IMG/VR virus record: IMGVR_UViG_3300047557_000298
Span: 1-20,853 of that record
Reading direction: 5' to 3' (one strand)
From: a virus
Length of the DNA: 20,853 bases
The notes below the pieces were generated by a model. That model was not told the DNA's origin. It made no database searches and worked only from the letters and a program-made list of their open reading frames with translations. How positions within the stretch are numbered: position 1 is the first letter of the stretch; the number at the start of each line of letters is the position of its first letter. Shown piece after piece: positions 1-6,301 of the stretch. The translations under genes were made by a program, and so were the position numbers.

Positions 1-341
1 GCATAGGTAGACCCGCCACCGCCTCCACCACCGCCTTGAACAGTGACCTTAATCGCGGTTATGCCCGTCGGGATGGTGAACGTGCCGTTGCCAGTAAAGA
101 CCTGCGCTTGTGCGCCGGGGAGCGAAGTAACCGTCGCCCACGTCTGGTCACCACGAAGATAAGTGCTGCTGTTTGCGGTTCCTGAGCCTAAATCAGAAGT
201 CGCGACGTAGGTGCCAGATTTTGTCAGCACCGTCCCCGTGCTGTCCGGCAGCGTCAGGGTCTGGTTGTTGTTGCTGTTGGGCGAGGTAATCGTGAAGATG
301 CCCGTGCCCGAGGCGTTGCCTTGAACTTTAATTTGTGACAC
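1..341 (-). CDS. Glycine-rich tail fibre protein, partial (cut by left edge)
   Basis: The first 113 codons of a gene that runs off the left edge; there is no stop in this frame. The GTG start at 341 is preceded by AAAGGAA about seven bases upstream and lies inside the last codons of the endonuclease gene, a 14-base overlap. The protein begins MSQIKVQGNASGTG and goes on with a Ser/Thr/Asn-rich beta stretch (TLTLPDSTGTVLTKSG). Near residues 82-110 it has FTGNGTFTIPTGI followed by a run of eight glycines. That last arrangement is typical of phage fibre and adhesin tips that end in glycine-rich receptor-binding domains. It probably follows the S74 fibre gene in one fibre operon, with the endonuclease gene inserted between them. 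The fibre role is inferred from composition and context; the rest of the protein is not visible. Confidence 0.8.
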   Translation of the reverse strand, partial: MSQIKVQGNASGTGIFTITSPNSNNNQTLTLPDSTGTVLTKSGTYVATSDLGSGTANSSTYLRGDQTWATVTSLPGAQAQVFTGNGTFTIPTGITAIKVTVQGGGGGGGGSTY

Positions 342-897
342 GTTGTTTCCTTTCGCGTTTTAGCCACGGCGCAATTCGCCCCGGCACGTAGCCTTCTGGT
401 GCAAGTTCTGGCTTACAAAAAACAGTTGCTGCACCGTTATTAAACCAAGCCTTGCCTTTTGCGTACACCCCGATTTGCGCCCGTCGCTCTTCGGAAAGCG
501 GCTTCCTACTTTTGCCACGGAGCGCCGCGCCTATCGCGGCTTTGTGTTCTTCGGAATGACGGCGTCCTTGTTTTGCACGCGACATGGCTTGTTTGGCTTC
601 TTCGCTGAGCGCCCAGCCTCGGCCTCTTTCTCCACCAGAAGAATAGTTGGCCATGTCAAAACCCGCATTCTTGAATGCAGCGATCAAACACGCCTCCAGC
701 GACAACGCGGAGTCTTCGCTGTCACACTCCATGAACCGCGCAAGAATGGCACCCTTGCCGTACTTGGCAACAATCCGCTTGTGATGCGAATTACGCCCAG
801 AATAAAAATCGCGTGCGCGCTTGCGCGTGCCCTTGCCTACATAAAAAGGCTCCCCGTTTGGTCGGCAGTGCAAGTAGACGCCGAACACTTGGCTCAT
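328..897 (-). CDS. GIY-YIG homing endonuclease with NUMOD3-like repeats
   Basis: A 189-residue freestanding homing endonuclease. The GIY-YIG nuclease core appears as GVY at residues 6-8 and YVG at 19-21, followed by an Arg/Lys-rich helix (RKRAR at 25-29) and a glutamate at 68 that suits the metal-binding catalytic residue of this family. Residues 97-145 hold two or three short NUMOD3-like DNA-binding repeats (SEEAKQAMSRAKQGRRHSEE and similar). The C-terminus has a WFNNG-PEGYVPGR motif seen in DNA-binding tails of such enzymes. Its ATG overlaps the S74 fibre stop as ATGA, and its own end overlaps the GTG of the next fibre gene. It therefore sits between two fibre genes without disrupting either, as expected for a selfish endonuclease that spreads into lineages lacking it. 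The family assignment is firm; the target site is unknown. Confidence 0.9.
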   Translation of the reverse strand: MSQVFGVYLHCRPNGEPFYVGKGTRKRARDFYSGRNSHHKRIVAKYGKGAILARFMECDSEDSALSLEACLIAAFKNAGFDMANYSSGGERGRGWALSEEAKQAMSRAKQGRRHSEEHKAAIGAALRGKSRKPLSEERRAQIGVYAKGKAWFNNGAATVFCKPELAPEGYVPGRIAPWLKRERKQRVTN

Positions 898-1856
898 TGT
901 GCGGCTCCTTCAAGCGCGGCGATGCGGGCGGTCAGGGAGGTGATGAGGGCTTGCTGTTCCTGAATCGCAGCGGTCAATGTGGCGACTAGGAAACTGGTGT
1001 CGATGCCTTGGGGCTTGATGCTGCCATCTTCGTTGACTGCGTCTTTTTCGCCTGTGACAGCATCAGGGACAACTTCAGCCAACTCATGGGCGATGAAACC
1101 CTCACCAGCAGAGCCGTCAGCCTTCCATGTGTAGGTGCATGGCTTGAGTAACGCGACCTTTGCCAGCGCACCAGTCATGGGCTGAACATTTTCTTTCAGC
1201 CGATAATCGGAGGAAGTGACATAAGAGGTTGCGGTCGAAGTGATCGCTATTTTTCCTACGTTTGCCGCAGAAGTGTTGAAATAAATTACGTCTGCATTTA
1301 ACGTGTTCACAGCCGTCAATTGCGCGAATGCGCCAACGCCGCTACCCCACCCACCGCCGTACAAAGTATTTTGGTTGTTACCCCCAACACCGACCATAGA
1401 AAATTTTGCAAAAGAGGTCGTCGTCCCCACCAACAGATTCCCGCTGGTGTCGATGCGGGCGCGTTCGGCATAAGTTCCAGAACTAGATGTCCAAAATGCA
1501 AGAGGGAAGTCATTTGTGGACGCTAGTATTCCCGAGCCTGCCGAAATATCGTATCCAATTAAGACACTGGCATCAGTCGTAGCAAGACCTATGCGTGAAA
1601 TACGCCTGAAATTTGTAGAGCCAACCTGAGTACCAGCACTAATTACTGTAAGTCTGTCGCTAGGCGAACTCGTCCCGATGCCCAGATTCCCCGAGCTATC
1701 AAACCGCGCCACCTCCGCGCCGCCTTCAGCAAACGCAATCGTGTCCGCAGCGGGGAAGAAGATGCCGGTGTTAGAGTCGCCACCCTGCACAGCAGGGGTA
1801 CCTGCGGAGCCATCAACTCCAGCAATACCAGTCGTTCCAGAAATTGTGATGGGCAT
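894..1856 (-). CDS. Tail fibre/spike with C-terminal S74 intramolecular chaperone
   Basis: A 320-residue fibre protein. The ATG at 1856 is chosen because AAGGAG lies seven bases upstream; a longer reading to 1883 lacks such a site. Residues 1-210 are a Gly/Ser/Thr-rich beta region with repeated fibre motifs (VARFDSSGNLGIGT, ARIDTSGNLLVGT). Residues 216-221 read SDYRLK, the Ser-Lys dyad motif of the peptidase S74 family, in which the C-terminal domain helps the fibre trimerise and then cuts itself off just before the serine. The following segment (GFIAHELAEVVPDAV, residues 253-267) is the conserved core of that domain, and the last 30 residues form a short coiled coil (AAIQEQQALITSLTARIAAL). 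Cleavage would release a chaperone of about 105 residues. The S74 call is strong; receptor specificity cannot be read from sequence. Confidence 0.92.
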   Translation of the reverse strand: MPITISGTTGIAGVDGSAGTPAVQGGDSNTGIFFPAADTIAFAEGGAEVARFDSSGNLGIGTSSPSDRLTVISAGTQVGSTNFRRISRIGLATTDASVLIGYDISAGSGILASTNDFPLAFWTSSSGTYAERARIDTSGNLLVGTTTSFAKFSMVGVGGNNQNTLYGGGWGSGVGAFAQLTAVNTLNADVIYFNTSAANVGKIAITSTATSYVTSSDYRLKENVQPMTGALAKVALLKPCTYTWKADGSAGEGFIAHELAEVVPDAVTGEKDAVNEDGSIKPQGIDTSFLVATLTAAIQEQQALITSLTARIAALEGAAQ

Positions 1857-1867
1857 ATCTCTACTCC

Positions 1868-2458
1868 TTAAACCACAGTCCACACAGCGCCGGACGAGAC
1901 CGTGACCGTGATGCCGCTGTCAACAGTAATCGGGCCAAACGTACCGGCATTCTTGTTGCCGGGGATGGTGTAGTCGTTGGTCACCGTCTGGTCGTTCTCA
2001 AAAAACACTTGGTTGGCACCGCCACCCGTAGCGCCACCGCCACCTCCGGCGACCTTTACGAAGTCGCCCACATTGCTGTCCCACGCAGCCAACACCGAGC
2101 CACCAGCAGGCAGCGCAATACCCGTCGTGGGGGAAGCCGGGCCGCCTTTGAGCGTCAGGACGCTGTCGCTGTTGTTGATGACCACATAGGTCTTGCTGGA
2201 CTTGGGCGCGTAGACCACCCGAGCCGTACCGGGCGTGCCGGTAGCAATCAGAATGGCCGTGCGTGCTTCGTTTTGCGCACCACCAGCGGTGGTGGACAGG
2301 GTCCAGTCACCAGCGGTCACGCTGGCGGTAGACGTAGCAGCAATAGAATCTTCAACCAACTGCGTGAGTTGGTTGTTAACCGCGTTGCCCCAGGTGTTGT
2401 TTAACTCCCCGGTGACGGGCTGCACGAACCCGAGCAGCGAGGTATATGCGGATGGCAT
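1868..2458 (-). CDS. Tail fibre-like virion protein
   Basis: A 196-residue beta-rich protein. It opens with MPSAYTSLLGFVQPVTGELN followed by NTWGNAVNNQLTQLVEDSIA. Openings of this type (a TGE...NTWG stretch followed by a short helix) are common in phage fibre and tail-appendage proteins. Residues 139-148 are a glycine linker (GGGGGATGGG). The C-terminus, GPITVDSGITVTV followed by SSGAVWTVV, nearly repeats the end of the protein encoded at 3544-4002, so the two share a terminal beta module. The start is supported by AAGGAG six bases upstream, and the stop of the preceding repeat fibre (TAA) abuts the ATG. Its place between two fibre genes supports a role in the host-recognition apparatus. The exact position in the virion is unknown. 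Confidence 0.75.
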   Translation of the reverse strand: MPSAYTSLLGFVQPVTGELNNTWGNAVNNQLTQLVEDSIAATSTASVTAGDWTLSTTAGGAQNEARTAILIATGTPGTARVVYAPKSSKTYVVINNSDSVLTLKGGPASPTTGIALPAGGSVLAAWDSNVGDFVKVAGGGGGATGGGANQVFFENDQTVTNDYTIPGNKNAGTFGPITVDSGITVTVSSGAVWTVV

Positions 2459-3544
2459 TTAAGGCTCCTTCGTGTCGATGTTGCGCCAGCCAGCGTCAGC
2501 CGAAGTTGAAACATTTTGCCACGAGGAAGGCCCCGTGTCATCAATAACGGTCCACCCAGCAGACTGCGCGTCCGCAATCAGTTCCCACTTCAGGCGGGCC
2601 ATAATCTGGTCCGCCGCGTTTACGTTTTCTCGGATCAGGGCAGCAAACGCCGCGATCACAGCAAAAGCTTCCGCCGCTTGGGCGCTCTCATCTACAAACG
2701 CCGGGAAGGTGGCCGCAGCCACCATGGTCTCGCTGCCCGTAGCCGCCTCAGCCACTAAAGCCCCGTATGCCACTTGGGATGCGGCAGTGTCCGTACTTGT
2801 CACAGTCTCTTCCACAAAGCCAAAATAGACAAGGCTCGGAATCGTCGCATCCGACCCGGTAGCTGTCTCAGCAATCTGGGCAGAGTAGGTGGGCAGCGAA
2901 GCAACCGTATCCTGCGCCGTCACACCTGCTACAAAACTAACCGCAAAGTTTACAGCCGCAGAATTTGTTTCGCTGCCTTGAGCAGACTCCGCCACACGCG
3001 CCGGGAAAGTCACAGCGGCAGAAACTGTGTCGGTACCCGTTGCTCCTTCGTCCACCACACCAAACACGGCATGCTGGGTAAAAGTGAAGTCCGTGCCCTC
3101 GGCGGTTTCAGCAATTGCTGAAGTAAGCACCGCGCCAGCCAGAACAGTATCTGTACCCGCAGCAGACTCCGCTACGCTCACCGCGTAGTTCGGGACAGAA
3201 GAAACCGTATCCGTACCCGTCGCAATCTCATTCACCGCGCTCACAAACGTCGCCGCAGCAGCCACGGTCTCGCTGCCCGTAGCGGACTCAGCGATCACAC
3301 CACCAAACGTCGCCAGAGATGCAACCGCGTCGCTGCCCGTAGCAGACTCCGAAACTGCCGTACCAAAAGTGATACGTGCCGCAACGGCGTCCACCCCCGA
3401 AGCAAGCTCTGAGACAGAAGCCGGTACAGAAATCTGGGCGACGTTGGTATCCGTTGCCGTTGCGGACTCAATAACCGCAGCCGTGAACACGTTCCCCGCC
3501 AGCGCTGAGAAGGCGGTAGTAGAGAACGCGTAGAAGCCAAACAT
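2459..3544 (-). CDS. Repeat-built fibre protein (fifteen 20-residue repeats)
   Basis: A 361-residue protein whose ATG at 3544 overlaps the previous stop by one base (TGATG). After about 20 N-terminal residues, positions 21-320 divide exactly into fifteen 20-residue units. A typical unit is GTAVSESATGSDAVASLATF, with consensus hydrophobic-x-x-hydrophobic-x-E-x-A-T-G-(S/T)-(D/E)-(T/A)-V and an aromatic or hydrophobic last residue. Residues 321-361 switch to a Trp-containing tail (AGWTVIDDTGPSSWQNV, AGWRNID), resembling W-x-x-(V/I) repeats that end many phage fibre proteins. The strict spacing suggests a beta-solenoid or another elongated fold used as a fibre shaft. There are no Cys residues in the repeats and no catalytic motif. 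Repeat number could change by recombination. The shaft role is inferred from repeat structure and neighbours. Confidence 0.8.
   Translation of the reverse strand: MFGFYAFSTTAFSALAGNVFTAAVIESATATDTNVAQISVPASVSELASGVDAVAARITFGTAVSESATGSDAVASLATFGGVIAESATGSETVAAAATFVSAVNEIATGTDTVSSVPNYAVSVAESAAGTDTVLAGAVLTSAIAETAEGTDFTFTQHAVFGVVDEGATGTDTVSAAVTFPARVAESAQGSETNSAAVNFAVSFVAGVTAQDTVASLPTYSAQIAETATGSDATIPSLVYFGFVEETVTSTDTAASQVAYGALVAEAATGSETMVAAATFPAFVDESAQAAEAFAVIAAFAALIRENVNAADQIMARLKWELIADAQSAGWTVIDDTGPSSWQNVSTSADAGWRNIDTKEP
2585..3484 (-). repeat. Fifteen tandem 60-bp coding repeats
   Basis: This stretch encodes residues 21-320 of the repeat fibre. It is exactly fifteen 60-base units with no indels. 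The units differ in sequence but keep the ESATG-(S/T)-(D/E) core in most copies. The most divergent units are the last two and units 7 and 10. Confidence 0.85.
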
Positions 3545-4002
3545 CAGACAACCGTCCAAGTAGACCCGGAGGGCACCGTCACCGTAACGCCGCTGTTGAC
3601 CGTCACCGGCCCACCACTGATAGCGTTGTTACCCGTGTTGATTGTCGAAGACGTTGTGATCGTGGCGGCGTTCTCGATGTACCCCATGCCACCAATCACA
3701 GCGCGGCCAGCGGGGTAGTCACAAAACACGTCCTTGGTGCCAGCGGAGAAATTCACCAGCGACCCGGAGTTGCTCGACGCCAGCACCGTGTCCCGAGACA
3801 GTGTCGTGCCCGAGGCCGTATACGTGCCAATCCCCACCTCCCACTCAGAGGTGCCCTGACCCGCGATGGTGTAGTAGGTGATGTTGCCGTTGCCGATGGC
3901 CGCGAAGGTCTGAAACCCCGTGACGGCTCCCGCCAGCGTCACCGAACCGGTGCCGGTCGTTGTCGTGGTCTCGCGGACTCGGTCCGCAAGGACGAAGGCC
4001 AT
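3544..4002 (-). CDS. Tail fibre-associated structural protein
   Basis: A 152-residue beta-rich protein starting MAFVLADRVRETTTTTGTG. The segment TISGQGTSEWEVGIGTYT-like (here TIAGQGTSEWEVGIGTYTAS) and the following TLSRDTVLASSNSG and FSAGTKDVFCDYPA match a conserved phage virion family usually found next to tail fibre genes. Its C-terminus (GPVTVNSGVTVTVPSGSTWT plus VV) is shared with the protein at 1868-2458. The start lies two bases after the stop of the small YodC-like gene. One cysteine is present, and no signal peptide or membrane segment. A role as fibre base, connector or short fibre is inferred from context; the family itself has no assigned biochemical function that I can name. Confidence 0.75.
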   Translation of the reverse strand: MAFVLADRVRETTTTTGTGSVTLAGAVTGFQTFAAIGNGNITYYTIAGQGTSEWEVGIGTYTASGTTLSRDTVLASSNSGSLVNFSAGTKDVFCDYPAGRAVIGGMGYIENAATITTSSTINTGNNAISGGPVTVNSGVTVTVPSGSTWTVV

Positions 4003-4003
4003 A

Positions 4004-4183
4004 TCAGGCCCCCGTCAGTTGGTCTTCGTCGAACCAGCGTTGTTGCGTGACACCGTTGGCATCCACCCACTCTACGAGGTACTGGATGATGCCGCTGTCG
4101 TCCATACGCAGAGCCAGCACCGGGCCTTGCGGCACTACGGTGGTCAGCTTCACAACGTCGCCCTTCTTGAAAGCGGTAGCCAT
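4004..4183 (-). CDS. Small YodC/DUF2158-like protein (59 aa)
   Basis: A short gene read directly from the sequence: 59 residues starting MATAFKKGDVVKLTTVVPQG and ending with WFDEDQLTGA. The AAGGAGG four bases before the ATG is among the strongest ribosome binding sites in the window and overlaps the previous TAA stop. The pattern KKGDVVKL...GPVLAL...YLVEWVD...WFDEDQL resembles the small SH3-like YodC/DUF2158 family (KxGDVVxLKSGGPxMxV...W...FxxxQL). In that family the protein is a compact beta barrel of unknown function. It lies between two structural genes and is almost certainly translated with them. The coding call is strong. The family match is by motif memory only, and its virion role is unknown. 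Confidence 0.8.
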   Translation of the reverse strand: MATAFKKGDVVKLTTVVPQGPVLALRMDDSGIIQYLVEWVDANGVTQQRWFDEDQLTGA

Positions 4184-4192
4184 GTGGCCTCC

Positions 4193-4714
4193 TTAAGCAG
4201 CGTCGAGGCTGAAGGTGTAGGTGACGGTCAGCGTATCGCCGTTAACAACCGAGCGGTCGCCGGGAGACTGGAAGTCCGAAGCCGAGAACAGGATGCCGGT
4301 CGTGCCACCCTTGGTGTTGTCGCTGGTCAGGAACGCGCCGCCCACAACGGTCGTGCCGTTGATGCTGAACGTAGCCGGAGACGCCGAGTTCGTGATCACA
4401 GACGGGTCAGCGGTGGTAGCCGCAGCGAACGTAGCAGCGGGGCGGGTCGATTGGCTGTAGTCAGTGACCTCCGTCCAGCCAGCGTGCGAGGCCATGGTGT
4501 CGCCAGCCGCCGGGTTGTTGGAAGAAGCCGCGCCGTACAGACCGATGTACCACGCAGCGGTGTAGCCGCTACCGAGGAAGTACTTGTCGTTCATGTCCTT
4601 GAGGCCGACGTTGACCACGAGGTTGTGCTTCTCAGCCTGCCATTTCAGGTTGCCGTCTTGGTCGTGACACTGCACAGTGAACACGCCGCCAGCTTTAACT
4701 TTTTCGTTGAACAT
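4193..4714 (-). CDS. Conserved virion structural protein
   Basis: A 173-residue protein starting MFNEKVKAGGVFTVQCHDQD. Conserved features are the opening GNLKWQAEKHNLVVNVGL, then WYIGLYG and DTMASHAGWTEVTDYSQ, followed by a Ala/Thr/Ser-rich beta region ending LTVTYTFSLDAA. Proteins with the same order of motifs recur in uncultured phages beside fibre and adaptor genes and are generally regarded as structural. AAGGAG lies five bases before the ATG and the preceding stop is ten bases away, so it is part of the same operon. There is no membrane segment and no catalytic motif. Fibre, head-fibre or tail-tip location cannot be told apart here. Confidence 0.7.
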   Translation of the reverse strand: MFNEKVKAGGVFTVQCHDQDGNLKWQAEKHNLVVNVGLKDMNDKYFLGSGYTAAWYIGLYGAASSNNPAAGDTMASHAGWTEVTDYSQSTRPAATFAAATTADPSVITNSASPATFSINGTTVVGGAFLTSDNTKGGTTGILFSASDFQSPGDRSVVNGDTLTVTYTFSLDAA

Positions 4715-4723
4715 GGTTGCTCC

Positions 4724-5146
4724 TTAAACAAGCCGAATTAAAGCAGACGTGCTGGTGTTAGCGGGCATCTGCACAGTGAAAGAATTGGTTGAGGTTTTGT
4801 CTGAACCGAAGTCCAGAACGCAGACAGCACCGTTGGCTCCGGGTGTGTAGATCAGAGCCCCCCGCGCCGTAATCGCGCCGGTCCACGCAGGAGCCGAGAA
4901 ATTGATGTACGTGATGCTACCGCTGGCAGTCGTCTGCTCAGAGATCGTCGCTGTGACTACCTGCCCACCTGCAACATAGTTGCCGCCCGATGCTTCCCCA
5001 GTCGTGGTGTACTCGGTAGTGGTCTGATCCAGCGTAGCTGAGTTGGTGTACAGCGCCAGATAAAACGTGTCAGAGGCGAAGTTAATCGTCCCGTTCGCAA
5101 GACCAGAGCGCAGCGTGTTGCAGGAGTAATTGCCCGTAAACGCCAT
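4724..5146 (-). CDS. Conserved virion structural protein
   Basis: A 140-residue beta-rich protein beginning MAFTGNYSCNTLRSGLANGT. The motifs DTFYLALYTNSATLDQTTTEYT, GGNYVAGG and ARGALIYTPGANGAVCVLDFG are in the order typical of a conserved phage family found in tail regions; the last part includes a cysteine in a hydrophobic strand. The ATG directly follows the TAA of the adaptor gene. It ends SALIRLV without a tail extension. The linkage to an adaptor on one side and fibre-type proteins on the other supports a structural role, perhaps in the tail tip or as a fibre attachment protein. No enzymatic residues are visible, and function beyond that is not known to me. Confidence 0.7.
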   Translation of the reverse strand: MAFTGNYSCNTLRSGLANGTINFASDTFYLALYTNSATLDQTTTEYTTTGEASGGNYVAGGQVVTATISEQTTASGSITYINFSAPAWTGAITARGALIYTPGANGAVCVLDFGSDKTSTNSFTVQMPANTSTSALIRLV

Positions 5147-5854
5147 TTATCGGACCCCGCTATTCTGCGGCAGCGGTGCAAGACGCGCCTGACCACTGCG
5201 GTACGCATCGCTACGCTCAAGGCCATCACCCAGACGTTGCGCCAGAGCCAGCGCTTCCTTGTACTTGCCGTCGTACAAGGCCATCATGTCGGTCTCGCCC
5301 TTCATGTACGTATACGCCTCAACCAGCGAACCGTACAGCAGCACCGAGTCAAAGTTATCGCCCAGCCAAGTCTGCCCATCCGCAGCCACGGTGATGGACT
5401 CCGGATAGAAGAAGTAGTGAAGCTCCACCGTGTACTGCGCATCCGGGGTCGGCCCCAGAATGAACGACAACTCGTCCGTCAGCACTGGGTTGGCTCCGCC
5501 CGTGGTCGTGGGACCAAACAGCGCGTAGTACTTGGGGATCGCTTGATCGTTCGGATTTGGGTACGCCTGCCGGATGAAGTTCACATCCTTGTTGAGCAGG
5601 TACTCGTAGTTGCCAGACCCATCCACGACCGCCAGAGAATACACCGCGAGAAAGTCGGTGGGAGCGGAGAGATACTTGTTGGCCGCAGTTGTGATGCCCG
5701 TCACGTTCTTGCGAAGCGAAGGAAACTGAACCGAGTTGAAAATACGCTGCTCGGCCTGCTGAATGAACGTGTTGATAATCGACGGCGTGGTCGAATACTG
5801 AAACGTATTCTCAGTGTAATCCTGAATCGCAGTGACGAGCGAAGCGTAGTTCAT
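5147..5854 (-). CDS. Head-to-tail adaptor protein (SU10/T7 gp11-like)
   Basis: A 235-residue protein with the hallmark opening MNYASLVTAIQDYTENTFQY and the helix INTFIQQAEQRIFNSVQFPS, followed by LRKNVTGITTAANKYLSAPT-DFLAV. This layout is that of phage adaptor proteins of the SU10 adaptor and T7 gp11 (tail tubular protein A) type, which bind below the portal and link it to the tail. Further on are LSFILGPTPDAQYTVELHYF and a C-terminal helical segment (YKEALALAQRLGDGLERSDAYRSG). Length is close to that of other adaptors. The ribosome binding site is weak (GAGATAG), and it starts nine bases after the preceding gene ends. Family assignment is by motif recognition, and the role by family knowledge. 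Confidence 0.82.
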   Translation of the reverse strand: MNYASLVTAIQDYTENTFQYSTTPSIINTFIQQAEQRIFNSVQFPSLRKNVTGITTAANKYLSAPTDFLAVYSLAVVDGSGNYEYLLNKDVNFIRQAYPNPNDQAIPKYYALFGPTTTGGANPVLTDELSFILGPTPDAQYTVELHYFFYPESITVAADGQTWLGDNFDSVLLYGSLVEAYTYMKGETDMMALYDGKYKEALALAQRLGDGLERSDAYRSGQARLAPLPQNSGVR

Positions 5855-5862
5855 GGTCTATC

Positions 5863-6114
5863 TCAGGCCGACGGACCCCGGAACATCGTGCCCTTCGTAG
5901 CCGCGCCGGTGCCGCGAATCTTTTCGCCGCTGGTTTTGGTCGGCGGGTAGTCTTGGCTACGAGTGTTGGCCACACTCACGTTGGCCTTGCGCATCGTTTC
6001 TTTGGCGGGCTCTTCACCTACCACAACAGATGCATAGACCTTGGGCTGGACGTACTTCCCAATCGGATCTTTGGTATCCGCCGGGAAATATTTGAATTCG
6101 TCTTGGCTGTGCAT
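5863..6114 (-). CDS. Small hypothetical protein (83 aa)
   Basis: An 83-residue polar protein starting MHSQDEFKYFPADTKDPIGK. The first half carries mixed charge and a short hydrophobic strand (VQPKVYASVVVGEEP). The second half is basic and Gly/Thr/Ser-rich (TKTSGEKIRGTGAATKGTMF), probably disordered. The ATG lies one base after the preceding TGA, and GAGGGG six to seven bases upstream supports the start. I do not recognise the family. Position between a zinc-ribbon/basic pair and the adaptor suggests a minor neck or virion component, which is inference only. Confidence 0.65.
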   Translation of the reverse strand: MHSQDEFKYFPADTKDPIGKYVQPKVYASVVVGEEPAKETMRKANVSVANTRSQDYPPTKTSGEKIRGTGAATKGTMFRGPSA

Positions 6115-6115
6115 A

Positions 6116-6292
6116 TCAGACCCCTCGTTGTTTGCGGCCCGGATTCATCTGGTTGGCAACCTTAGCCAGATTACGGCCCATCTTGAGCATGTCGGCGTTG
6201 GTCTTGCCGCCCGCCCGCATGCCTTTAGCGCCGTGCATGCGCTTCTCGTGGGCTTTGACTTCGGCCTTAGCCACTTTCTTCATCGCGTCCAT
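6116..6292 (-). CDS. Small basic protein (58 aa)
   Basis: A 58-residue Lys/Arg/Ala/Met-rich protein starting MDAMKKVAKAEVKAHEKRMH. The ATG at 6292 is preferred over a GTG two codons earlier because AAGGAG sits five bases before the ATG and would almost touch the GTG. The same start context (AAGGAGTGAAC then ATG) precedes the scaffold-like gene at 15545. Residues 1-20 should form an amphipathic helix; the middle (GAKGMRAGGKTNADM) resembles the KGG-type segments of the small proteins at 7657-10290, and the C-terminus is basic (NPGRKQRGV). It could bind DNA or an acidic partner. No family recognised; the coding call rests on position and the ribosome binding site. Confidence 0.65.
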   Translation of the reverse strand: MDAMKKVAKAEVKAHEKRMHGAKGMRAGGKTNADMLKMGRNLAKVANQMNPGRKQRGV

Positions 6293-6301
6293 GTTCACTC
6301 C

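Noticed and set aside
894-1856. Fibre as an enzyme because of the peptidase S74 label
   Set aside because: S74 domains cleave only themselves during fibre maturation; there is no sign of a polysaccharide depolymerase domain in the remaining residues.
2585-3484. 60-bp repeats as a possible CRISPR or regulatory repeat array
   Set aside because: Units are contiguous with no spacers, diverge at the DNA level and keep a protein-level pattern, so they are coding repeats.
3920-4741. Plus-strand open frame of 273 codons
   Set aside because: Opposite to three minus-strand genes with strong SD sites and family motifs; its Arg/Val/Ser-rich product looks like antisense noise.
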